DNA of 49,473 bases, taken from Oscillospiraceae bacterium. GTDB lineage: Bacteria; Bacillota; Clostridia; Oscillospirales; Oscillospiraceae. A program made the position numbers and the translations under genes. This document shows, piece by piece, positions 36,211 through 44,402 of this stretch (positions are counted from its first letter, which is position 1; each line of letters begins with the position of its first letter). Below the pieces are notes generated by a model. The model worked only from the letters and a program-made list of their open reading frames with translations, did not search any database and was not told the origin of the DNA. The DNA lies in contig JAFXYJ010000148.1 in NCBI GenBank assembly GCA_017541825.1, positions 1 through 49,473 on the forward strand, given 5' to 3'.

Positions 36211-37302
36211 ATGTCTGTGACTGTGGAAGAGCTGATCGCGGCCATTGAGCCGCTCAACGAGAAGGCCATGGAGGCCGCCCGCGTCCGCCAGGGCAAGTTG
36301 GCGATCCCCCCCGGAAGTCTGGGAAAGCTGGAGGACGCCGCCGTGCGTCTGGCCGGCATCAGCGGCAGGCTCCGCTATGATATCACGCGCTGCCGCATCA
36401 TCGTCATGGCGGCGGACAACGGGATCATTGAGGAAGGGATCGGGTCCGCGCCGCGTACCGTCACCGCCGCGCAGGCGGCCAATATGACCCGCTACCTCAC
36501 CGGCATGTCCTCCATGGCGCATTATTTCGGGGATGAAGTCCGCGTGGTGGATCTGGGCATCGCCGATCCCTATGACGCGCCCAGGGTCATCGACCGCCGC
36601 ATCGCCCCGGGAACGAAAAACTTCATCCATGAGCCAGCCATGACCCGCGAGCAGGCGGTGGAGGCCATCCTGACCGGTGAGGAAATGGCAAAGAAGGCGA
36701 AGGAGGAGAACATCTCCGTCATCGGCGTGGGCGAGATGGGCATCGGCAACACCACAACGTCCTCGGCGGTGCTCTGCGCTCTCACCGGACTGTCCGTGGA
36801 GCAGGTCACCGGCCGCGGCGGCGGCATCAACGACGCGGCGTTCCTCCATAAGAAGGAAGTCATCCAGACCGGACTGGACAAGCATAAACCGGACCGCAAT
36901 GACCCGATCGACGTTCTGAGCAAGGTCGGAGGCTTTGATCTGGCCGCCATGTGCGGCGTGTTCCTCGGCGCCGCGCGGTACCGCCTGCCCGTGGTCATCG
37001 ACGGTTTCATCTCCATCGTCGCGGCGCTGTGTGCAGCCAGACTGTGCCCGACAGCGAAGGAATACATGTTCCCGTCCCACGCGTCTTATGAGATCGGCTA
37101 CGCCAGAGCCGCCGAGGAACTCGGCCTGGAACCCTGGTTCCTGCTGAACATGCGTCTCGGCGAGGGGAGCGGCTGCCCGCTGGCCTTCCGCGTGCTGGAG
37201 GCCGCCTGCGCCTTTACCAACAACATGGCCACCTTTGACGAGGCGTCCATCGATGACGGATATCTGGATGAGATCCGTGAGAAGGACTGTTATACGGTAT
37301 GA
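36211..37302 (+). CDS. cobT: Nicotinate-nucleotide-dimethylbenzimidazole phosphoribosyltransferase
   Basis: A 363-residue enzyme that activates the lower-ligand base of cobamides as alpha-ribazole phosphate. PPGSLGKLEDAAVRLA (about residues 30-45), MGIGNTTTSSA and the catalytic Glu318 in LGEGSGCPLAF match CobT. The ATG at 36211 has GAGGTAAAG just upstream; an in-frame ATG at 36100 lies inside the previous gene. Its stop overlaps cobU (ATGA). Confidence 0.96.
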   Translation: MSVTVEELIAAIEPLNEKAMEAARVRQGKLAIPPGSLGKLEDAAVRLAGISGRLRYDITRCRIIVMAADNGIIEEGIGSAPRTVTAAQAANMTRYLTGMSSMAHYFGDEVRVVDLGIADPYDAPRVIDRRIAPGTKNFIHEPAMTREQAVEAILTGEEMAKKAKEENISVIGVGEMGIGNTTTSSAVLCALTGLSVEQVTGRGGGINDAAFLHKKEVIQTGLDKHKPDRNDPIDVLSKVGGFDLAAMCGVFLGAARYRLPVVIDGFISIVAALCAARLCPTAKEYMFPSHASYEIGYARAAEELGLEPWFLLNMRLGEGSGCPLAFRVLEAACAFTNNMATFDEASIDDGYLDEIREKDCYTV

Positions 37303-37838
37303 ACGTGTTTTTTTCCGGCGGCTGCAAAAACGGAAAATCCACCCTGGCGGAACGGACCGTCAAGGCGCTCGCGGGCGGGGATCCGCTGTATTATATCGCC
37401 ACGATGATCCCCCATGACGAGGAGGATCGGATCAGGATCCGCCGGCACGTGGCCTCCCGGGACGGCATGGGCTTTATCACCCTCGAGCAGGGGACCGACG
37501 TGGCCCGCTGTCTGGACAGGGCTGATCCGCAGGGCTCTTTTCTGCTCGACAGCGTGACGGCCCTGCTGTCCAACGAGATGTTCCTGCCGGACGGCGGCTA
37601 TGATCCCGACGCCGGGGAACGCGCCGCAGCGGAGCTCCGCGAGCTGGCTGCGAGGGCGAAGAACGTCGTCTTCGTCAGCGATTTTATCTATGCCGATTCC
37701 GGCCTGTATGACAGCTATACGGAGACTTACCGCAGGGCGCTGGCGCTGTGCGACAGGACGCTCGCGGAGATCTGTGATACGGTGGTGGAGGTAGTGTCCA
37801 CCAATCCCGTGGTGTATAAGGGGGTGCTGCCGCTGTGA
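37299..37838 (+). CDS. cobU: Adenosylcobinamide kinase / adenosylcobinamide-phosphate guanylyltransferase (CobU-type)
   Basis: A 179-residue bifunctional nucleotide-loop enzyme. The P-loop GGCKNGKST is at residues 7-15, and IRRHVASRDGMGFITLE has the expected position of the guanylylated His. The end STNPVVYKGVLPL differs from the usual GLPLRLK-type tail, which is found instead in the small homologue at 38593. It overlaps cobT by 4 nt and cobS by 4 nt (GTGA). Confidence 0.88.
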   Translation: MNVFFSGGCKNGKSTLAERTVKALAGGDPLYYIATMIPHDEEDRIRIRRHVASRDGMGFITLEQGTDVARCLDRADPQGSFLLDSVTALLSNEMFLPDGGYDPDAGERAAAELRELAARAKNVVFVSDFIYADSGLYDSYTETYRRALALCDRTLAEICDTVVEVVSTNPVVYKGVLPL

Positions 37839-38581
37839 AGCTTGCGGTAACGGCGTTTTTTATGGCGTGGGGTATGTTCTGGATCGTACCCTGTCCGCTC
37901 AAATGGTGGGATGAGGACGCGAGGACGGGCATGCTGATGTTCCTGCCCGCCGTCGGCATGCTGATCGGGCTCGTCTGGGCGCTGTGCGTCTGGTTTGCCG
38001 AGAGGACCTTCCCCGGCACGATCGCCGCGGCCGTATCGGCCGTCATCCCGTTTGTCCTCTCCGGCTTCATCCATCTGGACGGCTACATGGACTGCGCCGA
38101 CGCTGTGCTCTCCCGCCGGGATCTGGAGACGAGGCGAAAGATCCTGAAGGACTCGCATATCGGCTCCTTTGCCGCCGTGGCGCTGGTCGTTCTGTTTCTG
38201 CTGGAGTACTCCGTCTTTTCCGGATATACCTTCGGCGCCAGGGTCTGGTGTCTGCCGGCGGTATGTGCCGCGCCCAGGGCTTTTGCCTCTTGTGCGGTGA
38301 TGCTCCTCCGGCCCCTGCCCGGCAGCAGCTATGAAAAGATGTTCTCGGACGGGGTGCCCGACGGCGCCAAGATCGCTGCGGTCGCCGTCCTGGGACTGAC
38401 GGTCCTGGCTCCGATCATGATCTACGGCAGGATCGGCCTGTGCGCGGCCTTCGGGATGCTCGGCGCGATGTTGACCGTCGCCTATATCCGCAGCGATCTG
38501 GGCGGTATGTCCGGCGACGTTTCCGGCGCCGCGATCACGATCGGAGAACTCAGCGCGCTCACTGCGCTGGCTTTACTGTAA
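37835..38581 (+). CDS. cobS: Adenosylcobinamide-GDP ribazoletransferase (cobalamin synthase)
   Basis: A 248-residue integral membrane enzyme that joins cobinamide-GDP and alpha-ribazole (phosphate). About six hydrophobic segments are seen. The metal-binding GFIHLDGYMDCADAVLSRRD block (about residues 74-93) and GMSGDVSGAAITIGEL near the C terminus are CobS signatures. The start GTG overlaps the cobU stop. Confidence 0.95.
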   Translation: MKLAVTAFFMAWGMFWIVPCPLKWWDEDARTGMLMFLPAVGMLIGLVWALCVWFAERTFPGTIAAAVSAVIPFVLSGFIHLDGYMDCADAVLSRRDLETRRKILKDSHIGSFAAVALVVLFLLEYSVFSGYTFGARVWCLPAVCAAPRAFASCAVMLLRPLPGSSYEKMFSDGVPDGAKIAAVAVLGLTVLAPIMIYGRIGLCAAFGMLGAMLTVAYIRSDLGGMSGDVSGAAITIGELSALTALALL

Positions 38582-38592
38582 GGAGATACGCT

Positions 38593-38952
38593 ATGGTATT
38601 CATCACCGGCGGAGCTTATCAGGGAAAACGTGACTGTGCAAAGGAAAAATACGGGCTGCGGGACGAGGACATCTTTACCTGCACAGCCGATTCCGCGCCC
38701 GATTGGGACAGCCGCTGTATCGAGCACCTGGAGCGGTACGCGCTTTACTGCGTGAAAAACGGTCTGCCGATCGAAGACCGTTCCAGGGACGACGCGGTAT
38801 TGATCGGCGACGATATCTTCTGCGGCGTGGTCCCCATCGACGTGACGGAACGCACCTGGCGCGAGGAGACGGGCCGGTTTTACGGCCGGCTGAGTCAGCG
38901 CGCGGCGAGCGTGTACCGGCTGTTCTGCGGTCTGGCGCTGCAGCTCAAGTGA
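38593..38952 (+). CDS. Small CobU-like protein
   Basis: A 119-residue homologue of CobU, shorter than the 170-180 residue norm. The N terminus MVFITGGAYQGKRD keeps the P-loop Gly and Lys but has Arg in place of the Ser/Thr after Lys. The C terminus REETGRFYGRLSQRAASVYRLFCGLALQLK matches the usual CobU end. The His-containing guanylylation segment is not evident. AAGGAGATACGCT precedes the ATG; its stop overlaps the next start (TGATG). It may complement CobU (179 aa), have a regulatory role, or be a reduced enzyme. Confidence 0.78.
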   Translation: MVFITGGAYQGKRDCAKEKYGLRDEDIFTCTADSAPDWDSRCIEHLERYALYCVKNGLPIEDRSRDDAVLIGDDIFCGVVPIDVTERTWREETGRFYGRLSQRAASVYRLFCGLALQLK

Positions 38953-39548
38953 TGCGCATCGTACTGCTGCGCCACGGGCGCACCGAAGCCAACGATCGGT
39001 GGCTGTACTGCGGCAGCACCGACCTTCCGCTGACGGAAGCGGGCAGGGAGGAGCTCAGGGAGCTGCGGGATGCCGGCGGTTATCCGGAGATCGCGGGAAT
39101 GACCGTATACACCAGCGGGCTGACGCGTACGGAAGAGACCCTGTCCGTCCTTTACGGGGAGGTTCCCCACAGCGCGCTGACGGCGCTGCGTGAGATGGAT
39201 TTCGGCGATTTTGAGATGCACAGCTATGAGGAACTGAAGGAATCGCCTGTCTACCGCGCCTGGTGTGAGGGCGATAACGAGGCAAATCCGACGCCCGGCG
39301 GCGAGAGCGGCATCCTCATGCAGCGGCGGGTGATCGATTGTATCGACCGGCTCATCGGCCGCGGAGAGGACTTTCTCGCCGTGTCGCACGGCGGGCCTTT
39401 GGCGGCGATCATGCAGCATCTTTTCCCCGACGAGGGCAAAAACCGCTATGAATGGCAGCCGCGCAACGGCCGGGGATTTCTGATCACGATCGACGATCGT
39501 ATAAAAACATGGCAGCCTGTGCCGGAAGGAGGCGAGAGGAATGGCTGA
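38952..39548 (+). CDS. cobC: Histidine phosphatase, probable alpha-ribazole phosphatase
   Basis: A 198-residue histidine phosphatase. The catalytic RHGRTEAN block begins at residue 7, and the second histidine is in VSHGGPLAA (about 145). Context with CobT and CobS suggests removal of the phosphate of alpha-ribazole phosphate or of cobalamin phosphate. It is translationally coupled to the small CobU-like gene (TGATG) and its 3' end overlaps the next gene by 8 nt. Confidence 0.88.
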   Translation: MRIVLLRHGRTEANDRWLYCGSTDLPLTEAGREELRELRDAGGYPEIAGMTVYTSGLTRTEETLSVLYGEVPHSALTALREMDFGDFEMHSYEELKESPVYRAWCEGDNEANPTPGGESGILMQRRVIDCIDRLIGRGEDFLAVSHGGPLAAIMQHLFPDEGKNRYEWQPRNGRGFLITIDDRIKTWQPVPEGGERNG

Positions 39549-39849
39549 AAAACCCGAATGGGAGGGAAAGGGCTATTCTTTCTTTCAGAATACGAAATGC
39601 GAGTACTTTCCCTGTCACCGGACGTCCAAGCCGGAGGATTTCAACTGTCTGTTCTGCTACTGCCCTCTGTACGCCCTGGGGGATAAATGCGGCGGCAATT
39701 TCAGTTATACGGAGAAGGGCGTGAAGGTCTGCACGAAATGCATGTTCCCGCATGTGCGCAAAAACTACGGGAAAGTCATCGACCGGTATCCGGAGATCGG
39801 AAGGATCGCCGCCGAGAATCGTTCAAAACCGGAAGACGTCAAAAAATAA
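39541..39849 (+). CDS. Cysteine-rich small domain protein (Zn-ribbon-like, COG2158 type)
   Basis: A 102-residue protein with nine cysteines, including NTKCEYFPCH, NCLFCYCPLY, DKCGGNF and VCTKCMFPHVRKNY. This pattern fits the cysteine-rich small domain family, which has been noted beside cobamide genes in anaerobes. It probably binds zinc or an Fe-S cluster; its function is unknown. GGAGGCGAGAGG is the ribosome site inside the cobC 3' end. Last gene of the cobamide operon. Confidence 0.85.
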   Translation: MAEKPEWEGKGYSFFQNTKCEYFPCHRTSKPEDFNCLFCYCPLYALGDKCGGNFSYTEKGVKVCTKCMFPHVRKNYGKVIDRYPEIGRIAAENRSKPEDVKK

Positions 39850-39863
39850 ATAATTTGTTTTTC

Positions 39864-39886
39864 AGACCGCCTCGGCGGTCTTTTTT
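39864..39886 (+). terminator. Terminator of the cobamide operon
   Basis: AGACCGC and GCGGTCT flank a 4-nt loop (39864-39881) and run into six T residues. Confidence 0.92.
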
Positions 39887-39919
39887 ATTGATTTTATTGA
39901 TTTTTCAATCATTTTCTCC

Positions 39920-39949
39920 TTGCCTCCCGCCCGCGGGATGTGGTATAAT
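39920..39949 (+). promoter_or_regulatory. Promoter of the CarD-family gene
   Basis: TTGCCT (39920-39925), an 18-bp spacer and TGG-TATAAT (39941-39949), an extended consensus -10. Confidence 0.75.
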
Positions 39950-40028
39950 ACAAACAGTATAAGTGTAGGTTTGGATTTTTATGCCCTTTTCACGGCAGGA
40001 ACAGGGTCAAACAAACGGGAGGTGCCGG

Positions 40029-40544
40029 ATGTTTTCCATCGGGGAGAAGATCATGTACGGAGGAACGGGCGTGTGCGTCGTGGAAGAGATCACGTCGGTC
40101 AAGCTTTCTGCTATGGAAAAACCACGGGATTACTACGTTTTGAAACCGCTTTACCAGTCCGGCACGATCCAGATCCCCGTGGACAATATCAAAGTCCCGA
40201 TCCGTCCCGTCATGACCAGATTCGAGGCGGAATCATTGGTGGACTGCATCCCGGACATCACGGCCACGATCTGTTACGAGAAGAATCTCACGGCCCTGCG
40301 CAACCACTATCAGCAGCAGCTCAACACGTATGACTGCAGGGATCTGGTGCGCATCGCCAAGTCGATCTACGCCAAGAAAAAGGACGCGGAAAACCGCCAG
40401 AAAAAGATCGGCATGACCGATGAAAAATTCCTGCGCCGGGCCGAGGACCTCCTTTTCGGAGAGCTTGCCGTGGCGCTGGAGATATCCCGCGACGATGTGC
40501 GGGGCTATATTTCCGACAGGCTGCAGACTGCCGCAGCAGAGTGA
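40029..40544 (+). CDS. CarD family transcriptional regulator
   Basis: A 171-residue protein. The N-terminal CarD/CdnL/TRCF RNA-polymerase-interaction domain is clear (MFSIGEKIMYGGTGVCVVEEI, then YYVLKPLYQSGTIQIPVDN), followed by a helical C-terminal DNA-contact domain with a Lys-rich segment (YAKKKDAENRQKK). Such proteins bind RNA polymerase beta and stabilise open complexes. The ATG at 40029 follows GGGAGGTG; an in-frame ATG at 39981 adds no family sequence. Single-gene unit. Confidence 0.92.
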   Translation: MFSIGEKIMYGGTGVCVVEEITSVKLSAMEKPRDYYVLKPLYQSGTIQIPVDNIKVPIRPVMTRFEAESLVDCIPDITATICYEKNLTALRNHYQQQLNTYDCRDLVRIAKSIYAKKKDAENRQKKIGMTDEKFLRRAEDLLFGELAVALEISRDDVRGYISDRLQTAAAE

Positions 40545-40559
40545 CCGATCCGATTTTTG

Positions 40560-40585
40560 CCCCCTGCATTTCCGACTGCAGGGGG
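40560..40585 (+). terminator. Terminator of the CarD-family gene
   Basis: CCCCCTGCA (40560-40568) pairs with TGCAGGGGG (40577-40585), followed by TTTCTTTT. Confidence 0.9.
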
Positions 40586-40603
40586 TTTCTTTTATTCTGT
40601 TTG

Positions 40604-40632
40604 TTGACGGCGGCGCCATTCCGCAATATAAT
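40604..40632 (+). promoter_or_regulatory. Promoter of the transketolase genes
   Basis: TTGACG (40604-40609), a 17-bp spacer and TATAAT (40627-40632), 42 bp upstream of the first start codon. Confidence 0.88.
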
Positions 40633-40674
40633 CAATCGGGAAAACAATACTCACACGGCAGGAGGGGTTGCAAC

Positions 40675-41520
40675 TTGAATCAGACAGAGAAGAAACAGCT
40701 TCGCATCACGGCGTGCCGGATCCGCCAGGGGATCATAGAGGGCACCTATCAGGCAAAGTCCGGCCATCCGGGGGGGAGCCTTTCCGCGGCCGATGTGCTC
40801 ACTTATCTGTATTTCTCCCGGCTGCGCATCGACCCGAACGACCCGCGCAGGGAAGACCGTGACCGCTTCGTGCTCTCCAAGGGCCACTCCGCTCCGGCGC
40901 TGTACGCGGCGCTGGCCCATCGTGGCTTTTTCCCGGTGGAGGAATTGAAAACCCTGCGGCACATCGGCAGCCGCCTGCAGGGCCACCCCAACATGAACCT
41001 GACGCCCGGCGTCGATATGTCCACCGGATCCCTCGGACAGGGCGTTTCCACCGCCGCGGGCATGGCGCTCGGGGCAAAGCTGAAAAATCTGCCCTGCCGC
41101 GTTTACACCCTGCTCGGCGACGGTGAGATCCAGGAGGGGCAGGTCTGGGAGGCCATGATGTTCGCCGCCCATTACAAGCTGGATAATCTCGTCGCGATCA
41201 TCGACAACAACGATCTTCAGATCGACGGCTCAATCCGGGACGTCATGAGTCCCTATCCGATCGCGGACAAGCTCGAAGCCTTCGGCCTGTTCGTCCAGAC
41301 GATCGACGGCCACGATTTTGACGCCATGGAGGAGGCTTTCGACCGCGCCGAACAGGAAAAGGGAAGACCGTCCGCGATCATTCTCAAAACCGTCAAGGGC
41401 AAGGGCGTATCTTTCATGGAGAACCAGGCCGGCTGGCACGGGAAGGCGCCCAACGAGGAACAGTACAACGCAGCCATGGCGGAGCTTGACGCCGCGCTGC
41501 GCCGTGAGGAGGAAATGTGA
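40675..41520 (+). CDS. Transketolase, N-terminal subunit
   Basis: A 281-residue thiamine-diphosphate-binding half of a split transketolase. GHPGGSLSAADVLTYL, SKGHSAPALYAAL and the ThDP/Mg motif GDGEIQEGQVWEAMMFAAHYKLDNLVAIIDNN are visible. The start is TTG at 40675 with GGAGGGG 7 nt upstream; the longer open frame from 40420 lies in the CarD-family gene. It pairs with the C-terminal subunit encoded next. Confidence 0.95.
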   Translation: MNQTEKKQLRITACRIRQGIIEGTYQAKSGHPGGSLSAADVLTYLYFSRLRIDPNDPRREDRDRFVLSKGHSAPALYAALAHRGFFPVEELKTLRHIGSRLQGHPNMNLTPGVDMSTGSLGQGVSTAAGMALGAKLKNLPCRVYTLLGDGEIQEGQVWEAMMFAAHYKLDNLVAIIDNNDLQIDGSIRDVMSPYPIADKLEAFGLFVQTIDGHDFDAMEEAFDRAEQEKGRPSAIILKTVKGKGVSFMENQAGWHGKAPNEEQYNAAMAELDAALRREEEM

Positions 41521-41521
41521 A

Positions 41522-42466
41522 ATGGCCGAGGTAAAAAAGATCGCGACCCGCGACGGCTACGGTGACGCCATCACCGCTCTGGCTGCCGAACACGACGATG
41601 TCATCGTCCTCGACGCCGACCTCTCCGGCGCCACGAAGACTTCCGTTTTCAAGAAGGCATGGCCCGACCGCCATTTTAACTGCGGCATCGCCGAGGCGGA
41701 TATGATCTGCGTCAGCGCCGGACTGTCCACGATGGGCTTTGTGCCGTTTTGTTCGAGCTTCGCCATGTTCGCGGCCGGACGCGCCTTCGAGCAGGTACGC
41801 AACACGCTGGGATATCCGCACCTGAACGTCAAGGTCTGCGCATCCCATGCCGGCATTTCCGTAGGTGAGGACGGCGCGTCCCACCAGTGCTGCGAGGATT
41901 TCGCTCTCATGCGCACGATCCCCGGAATGGTGGTGCTCTCGCCCGCGGACGACGTTGAGGTCCACGCGGCTGTCAGGGCCATCTACGAATACAAGGGCCC
42001 CGTTTACATGCGGCTCGGCCGCGCCGCAGTACCCGTCATCCACGATCCGGACAATTATCGTTTTGAGATCGGAAAAGGCGAGGTCCTGCGCGACGGGAAC
42101 GATGTGGCCGTCATCGCCACGGGCCTCATGGTGGCCGAGGCGCTTGCCGCCGCCGAGACGTTGGCCCGGCGCGGGATAAATGCCCGGGTGATCAACATCT
42201 GCACGATCAAGCCGCTGGACGAGGAGCTCGTGCTTGCAGCAGCTTCCGAGTGCGGAAGGATCATCACCTGCGAGGAACACAGCGTGATCGGTGGTCTGGG
42301 CGAGGCGGTATGCTCCCTCACATCGGAAAAATGCCCCGTGCCCGTGCGCCGCATCGGCGTCAACGACGTTTTCGGCAGCTCAGGTCCGGCGGCGGATCTG
42401 CTCAGGAAATACGGCCTTTCCGCGGAGCACATCGCGGAAACCGCCGAAGACCTTCTCAAAGCATAA
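41522..42466 (+). CDS. Transketolase, C-terminal subunit
   Basis: A 314-residue second half of the split transketolase: pyrimidine-binding domain (GYGDAITALAAEHDDVIVLDADLSG; FNCGIAEADMICVSAGLSTMG with the catalytic Glu) and C-terminal transketolase domain (GLMVAEALAAAETLARRGINARVINICTIKPLDEELV). AGGAGG lies 9 nt upstream of the ATG at 41522. Together the subunits interconvert pentose and triose/hexose phosphates. Confidence 0.95.
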   Translation: MAEVKKIATRDGYGDAITALAAEHDDVIVLDADLSGATKTSVFKKAWPDRHFNCGIAEADMICVSAGLSTMGFVPFCSSFAMFAAGRAFEQVRNTLGYPHLNVKVCASHAGISVGEDGASHQCCEDFALMRTIPGMVVLSPADDVEVHAAVRAIYEYKGPVYMRLGRAAVPVIHDPDNYRFEIGKGEVLRDGNDVAVIATGLMVAEALAAAETLARRGINARVINICTIKPLDEELVLAAASECGRIITCEEHSVIGGLGEAVCSLTSEKCPVPVRRIGVNDVFGSSGPAADLLRKYGLSAEHIAETAEDLLKA

Positions 42467-42479
42467 GCTCGTTTCAATA

Positions 42480-42523
42480 TTGATAAAATCCGGAAAGTGC
42501 GGTACAATTCTTTCCGGATTTTT
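42480..42523 (+). terminator. Transketolase terminator with a promoter inside it
   Basis: AAAATCCGGAAAG (42485-42497) pairs with CTTTCCGGATTTT (42510-42522) before a T run. Within it lies TTGATA (42480-42485), a 17-bp spacer and TACAAT (42503-42508), a good promoter whose start (about 42515) falls in the right arm, so its own transcripts cannot form the hairpin. Confidence 0.82.
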
Positions 42524-42587
42524 TATGTGGCAGACAGGCCTGCGCTGCATTGACACAGGATCGATCACGACCGGGTGACGAACGGGT

Positions 42588-44324
42588 ATGAAAAAGAAAA
42601 CCTGCAAAAGCATAGTGTGTATCGTGCTGATCGCCGTTTTGTCGGTGATCGGCGGATGCTCCTATCGTCCGCTGCCCGCGCAGACAGCCGACGGGAAGGT
42701 GCTCTTTCGCATCGGCTTTACGGGATCGCCGGATTCTTTGAATCCCTATGCAGCCGGAAACGATGAGGCCCGGGCCGTGTTTTCTCTGCTCTATGACACG
42801 CTGTTTGCCGTGGATCCGGAAAGCTGGGAGGTCAGCGGCAGTCTCTGCAGCGAGTACGAGGTCAGAGATTCCGCCGCCGGGGCGAAGCTCTGGCGCATGA
42901 CGCTGCGGGACGATGTGTACTGGCATGACGGCGAAAAGCTCACGGCCTCGGATGTGGAGTTCACGCTGCAGTCGGCCAAAGAGCTCTCCACGCTCTACAG
43001 CTATCCGGACTGTGAACTGCTGGACGTCACCGGCATCGCTGTCGAGGACGAGACCCATCTGGCCATGGTGGTCTGGGGGGAGGAGGATCTTGTCAAGGCC
43101 TGTCTTTCGGATATACCGATCCTTCCCAGACACATCTGGAACAGCTTTGCATTCATGCGCTATGACGCCTCCGGCGTTTCCGCCGATACGAAGCTGGCCC
43201 GGGAGTCCATCGGGACCGTCCGGACCGATCGTGTCACGATGGTGGGCTCCGGTCTCTATCGCTGGGCAGGGTATGAAAACGGCGTCTGTACGCTGGAGCG
43301 AAATGACCTTTACTGGGGCGGCAGCGCGAGAGCGGAGGTCGTCAGACTGTGCTACAATCTGGCAGACACCGTGTCGGCGTTGACGCAGGGGCAGATCGAC
43401 GCCTGCTGGGAGATGTCTCTCAACAGTTATCAGGCCCTCGCACAGGACGAGACGCAGCGTCTCACCGTCGGCGCGCCGGGAGAGATGTATACGCTGGGCT
43501 TCAACTTTGCCTCGCCGTCCTCTCCGATCCGCACGCCGGCCGTCCGGCAGGCGCTTGAGTACTGCACCAGCCGCGACACGATCCTTCTCCACGCTTTCGG
43601 CGGCGGATTCAGCGAGCGGGGACTCCTGTCGCCGTTCAGCCGCTATTACTATATGGACGAGTATGTGTTCGGCCGTCCCTACAGCATCGAAACGGCTGCC
43701 GGGCTTCTGTCCGGCGCCGGTTACAGCGACAAAAACGGCGACGGGATCCTGGAGAGCGCCTCCGGCGAGCCGCTGTCGCTGACGCTGCTCTACAGCAGCG
43801 CTGACAGCGCGTGGGAGCAGGCGGCCGGCATACTGAAGGCTGGCTGTGCCCGGGCGGGGATCGAGATACGGCTGCTCCCGCTGCCGCCCGGGGAATTCAC
43901 CTCTGCCGTGGCCGCCGGGCTCTATGACCTCGTTTTGACCGCCAGAAAAAGCATTATTGAACCCGCTTTTGTACTGGGAGCCTATTACTGGAACGACGGC
44001 GACAATGCCTTTGCCGTCTATGACGGAAAAGGCGTCGTGTCCAGTCTCGGGTGGAACGACAGCGGCTACAGCAGCGCCGGGTATGACGCGATCTATGAAC
44101 GCCTTCTCCGCGCCGCGGAAGACGGGGAGAAGGATGCTCTGACCGCACAGGCGGGCGAATATCTGTACAACGACACCGCATGCGTGACGATCGGCTTTGC
44201 CGCCGAGTATCAGGCCTGCTCCCGTGTCTGGGGCAGCGTGCGCACCGATCCCGAAACGGGGCTTTATTTCACGCCGCGGACGCTCTGCGCCCAGCTTCGG
44301 TCGATGACTGCCGGAGGACGGTAA
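42588..44324 (+). CDS. ABC transporter substrate-binding lipoprotein (oligopeptide/dipeptide type, SBP family 5)
   Basis: A 578-residue extracytoplasmic binding protein. The signal ends in a lipobox VIGGC with Cys24 as the lipidated residue. The SBP5 start FRIGFTGSPDSLNPYAAGNDEARAVFSLLYDTLF and the LRDDVYWHDGEKLTASDVEFTLQSAKEL block are diagnostic. No permease or ATPase genes are adjacent, so it either serves a transporter encoded elsewhere or has a stand-alone role. Single-gene unit with its own promoter and terminator. Confidence 0.9.
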   Translation: MKKKTCKSIVCIVLIAVLSVIGGCSYRPLPAQTADGKVLFRIGFTGSPDSLNPYAAGNDEARAVFSLLYDTLFAVDPESWEVSGSLCSEYEVRDSAAGAKLWRMTLRDDVYWHDGEKLTASDVEFTLQSAKELSTLYSYPDCELLDVTGIAVEDETHLAMVVWGEEDLVKACLSDIPILPRHIWNSFAFMRYDASGVSADTKLARESIGTVRTDRVTMVGSGLYRWAGYENGVCTLERNDLYWGGSARAEVVRLCYNLADTVSALTQGQIDACWEMSLNSYQALAQDETQRLTVGAPGEMYTLGFNFASPSSPIRTPAVRQALEYCTSRDTILLHAFGGGFSERGLLSPFSRYYYMDEYVFGRPYSIETAAGLLSGAGYSDKNGDGILESASGEPLSLTLLYSSADSAWEQAAGILKAGCARAGIEIRLLPLPPGEFTSAVAAGLYDLVLTARKSIIEPAFVLGAYYWNDGDNAFAVYDGKGVVSSLGWNDSGYSSAGYDAIYERLLRAAEDGEKDALTAQAGEYLYNDTACVTIGFAAEYQACSRVWGSVRTDPETGLYFTPRTLCAQLRSMTAGGR

Positions 44325-44342
44325 AGCGCCTATATCGCGCCG

Positions 44343-44390
44343 AAAAGGCCAGCCGGCCGGTCCCAGAGGACCGGCCGGCTGGCCTTTTTT
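44343..44390. terminator. Bidirectional terminator between convergent genes
   Basis: A 21-bp perfect stem (44343-44363 with 44368-44388, 4-nt loop) with A-rich and T-rich ends on both strands separates the binding-protein gene from the minus-strand operon. Confidence 0.95.
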
Positions 44391-44402
44391 GCGGAACGCC
44401 GT

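Noticed and set aside
42588..44324. A full peptide ABC importer operon
   Set aside because: Only the binding lipoprotein is present; it is closed by a 21-bp terminator and no permease or ATPase gene lies nearby.
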